DNA from: Acanthornis magna
Lineage: Eukaryota; Chordata; Aves; Passeriformes; Acanthizidae
Length of the DNA stretch: 64,000 bases
Direction of reading: 5' to 3'
Assembly: GCA_036785705.1 (NCBI GenBank)
Contig: JAWUZG010000173.1
Span: 3,395,001-3,459,000, forward strand
Below are positions 63,901-64,000 of this stretch, piece by piece. The notes below the pieces were generated by a model. That model did no database searches and had not been told where the DNA came from. It saw nothing but the letters and a program-made list of their open reading frames with translations. A program made the translations under genes and the position numbers. Position 1 is the first letter of the stretch, and each line of letters begins with the position of its first letter.

Positions 63901-64000
63901 AGGATTGACATGGAAGTGGAAAAATAATTTCAAATGTTTTTTGTTTTGGTAGATTCCTGTGAAATATTTTGTCACTTATATGGTCTTGTTAAATCCTAGT
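60962..64000 (+). other. RIT2: Start of RIT2 intron 2
   Basis: It begins GTGAGTAG and runs off the right end of the window. No exon 3 (expected to start with the rest of the Glu codon, then Asp-Ala-Tyr) is present. It is AT-rich, with a short (TTTG)n at 61309-61322 and a perfect CRE palindrome TGACGTCA at 62881-62888. Open frames such as 61715-61966 and 63204-63434 have no recognised domain. Confidence 0.85.

Noticed and set aside
1..64000. CRISPR arrays, operons, rRNA or tRNA genes, prokaryotic defence systems
   Set aside because: Nothing of the kind is visible. Regular repeats here are ordinary vertebrate microsatellites, and the window is vertebrate intron and flanking DNA.

Overview
The window looks like bird nuclear DNA, most likely from a passerine. 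It is AT-rich and gene-poor. It carries at least eleven CR1 LINE fragments, several with the typical avian CR1 3' end (short ATTCTATGA-like repeats), and one long GC-rich LTR-like repeat of a type I associate with songbird genomes. The species assignment is inference from repeat content; no database was searched.

Only one protein-coding gene could be supported: RIT2 (Rin), a neuronal Ras-family GTPase, on the + strand. Coding exon 1 (10308-10410) encodes the N-terminus and the P-loop. Coding exon 2 (60905-60961) encodes the start of the switch I/effector region. The two exons join in phase through a split alanine codon across an intron of about 50.5 kb. The remaining exons (rest of switch I, switch II, NKXD, SAK and the C-terminal tail) lie to the right, beyond base 64000.

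Layout. 1-1190: GC-rich LTR-like repeat. 1191-10240: intergenic or 5' flanking DNA, holding a probable minus-strand retrocopy (3003-3730) next to a T/G-rich tract. 10241-10410: end of the RIT2 5' region and exon 1. 10411-60904: intron 1, with CR1 copies on both strands, an ERV-like fragment, two ATCT microsatellites, a 307-base uninterrupted purine tract, and a perfect 30-bp inverted repeat with a 4-base loop. 60962-64000: start of intron 2, with no recognised gene.

The items most worth a second look are the perfect hairpin at 11967-12030, the compound purine array at 23887-24193, the retrocopy at 3003-3730, and two exon-like intron 1 segments. One of these (22683-22839) would give RIT2 an alternative early terminus; the other (14349-14395) would act as a frame-breaking exon. 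I found no bacterial-type systems, CRISPR arrays, rRNA or tRNA genes. Most long open frames here are chance or low-complexity artefacts.
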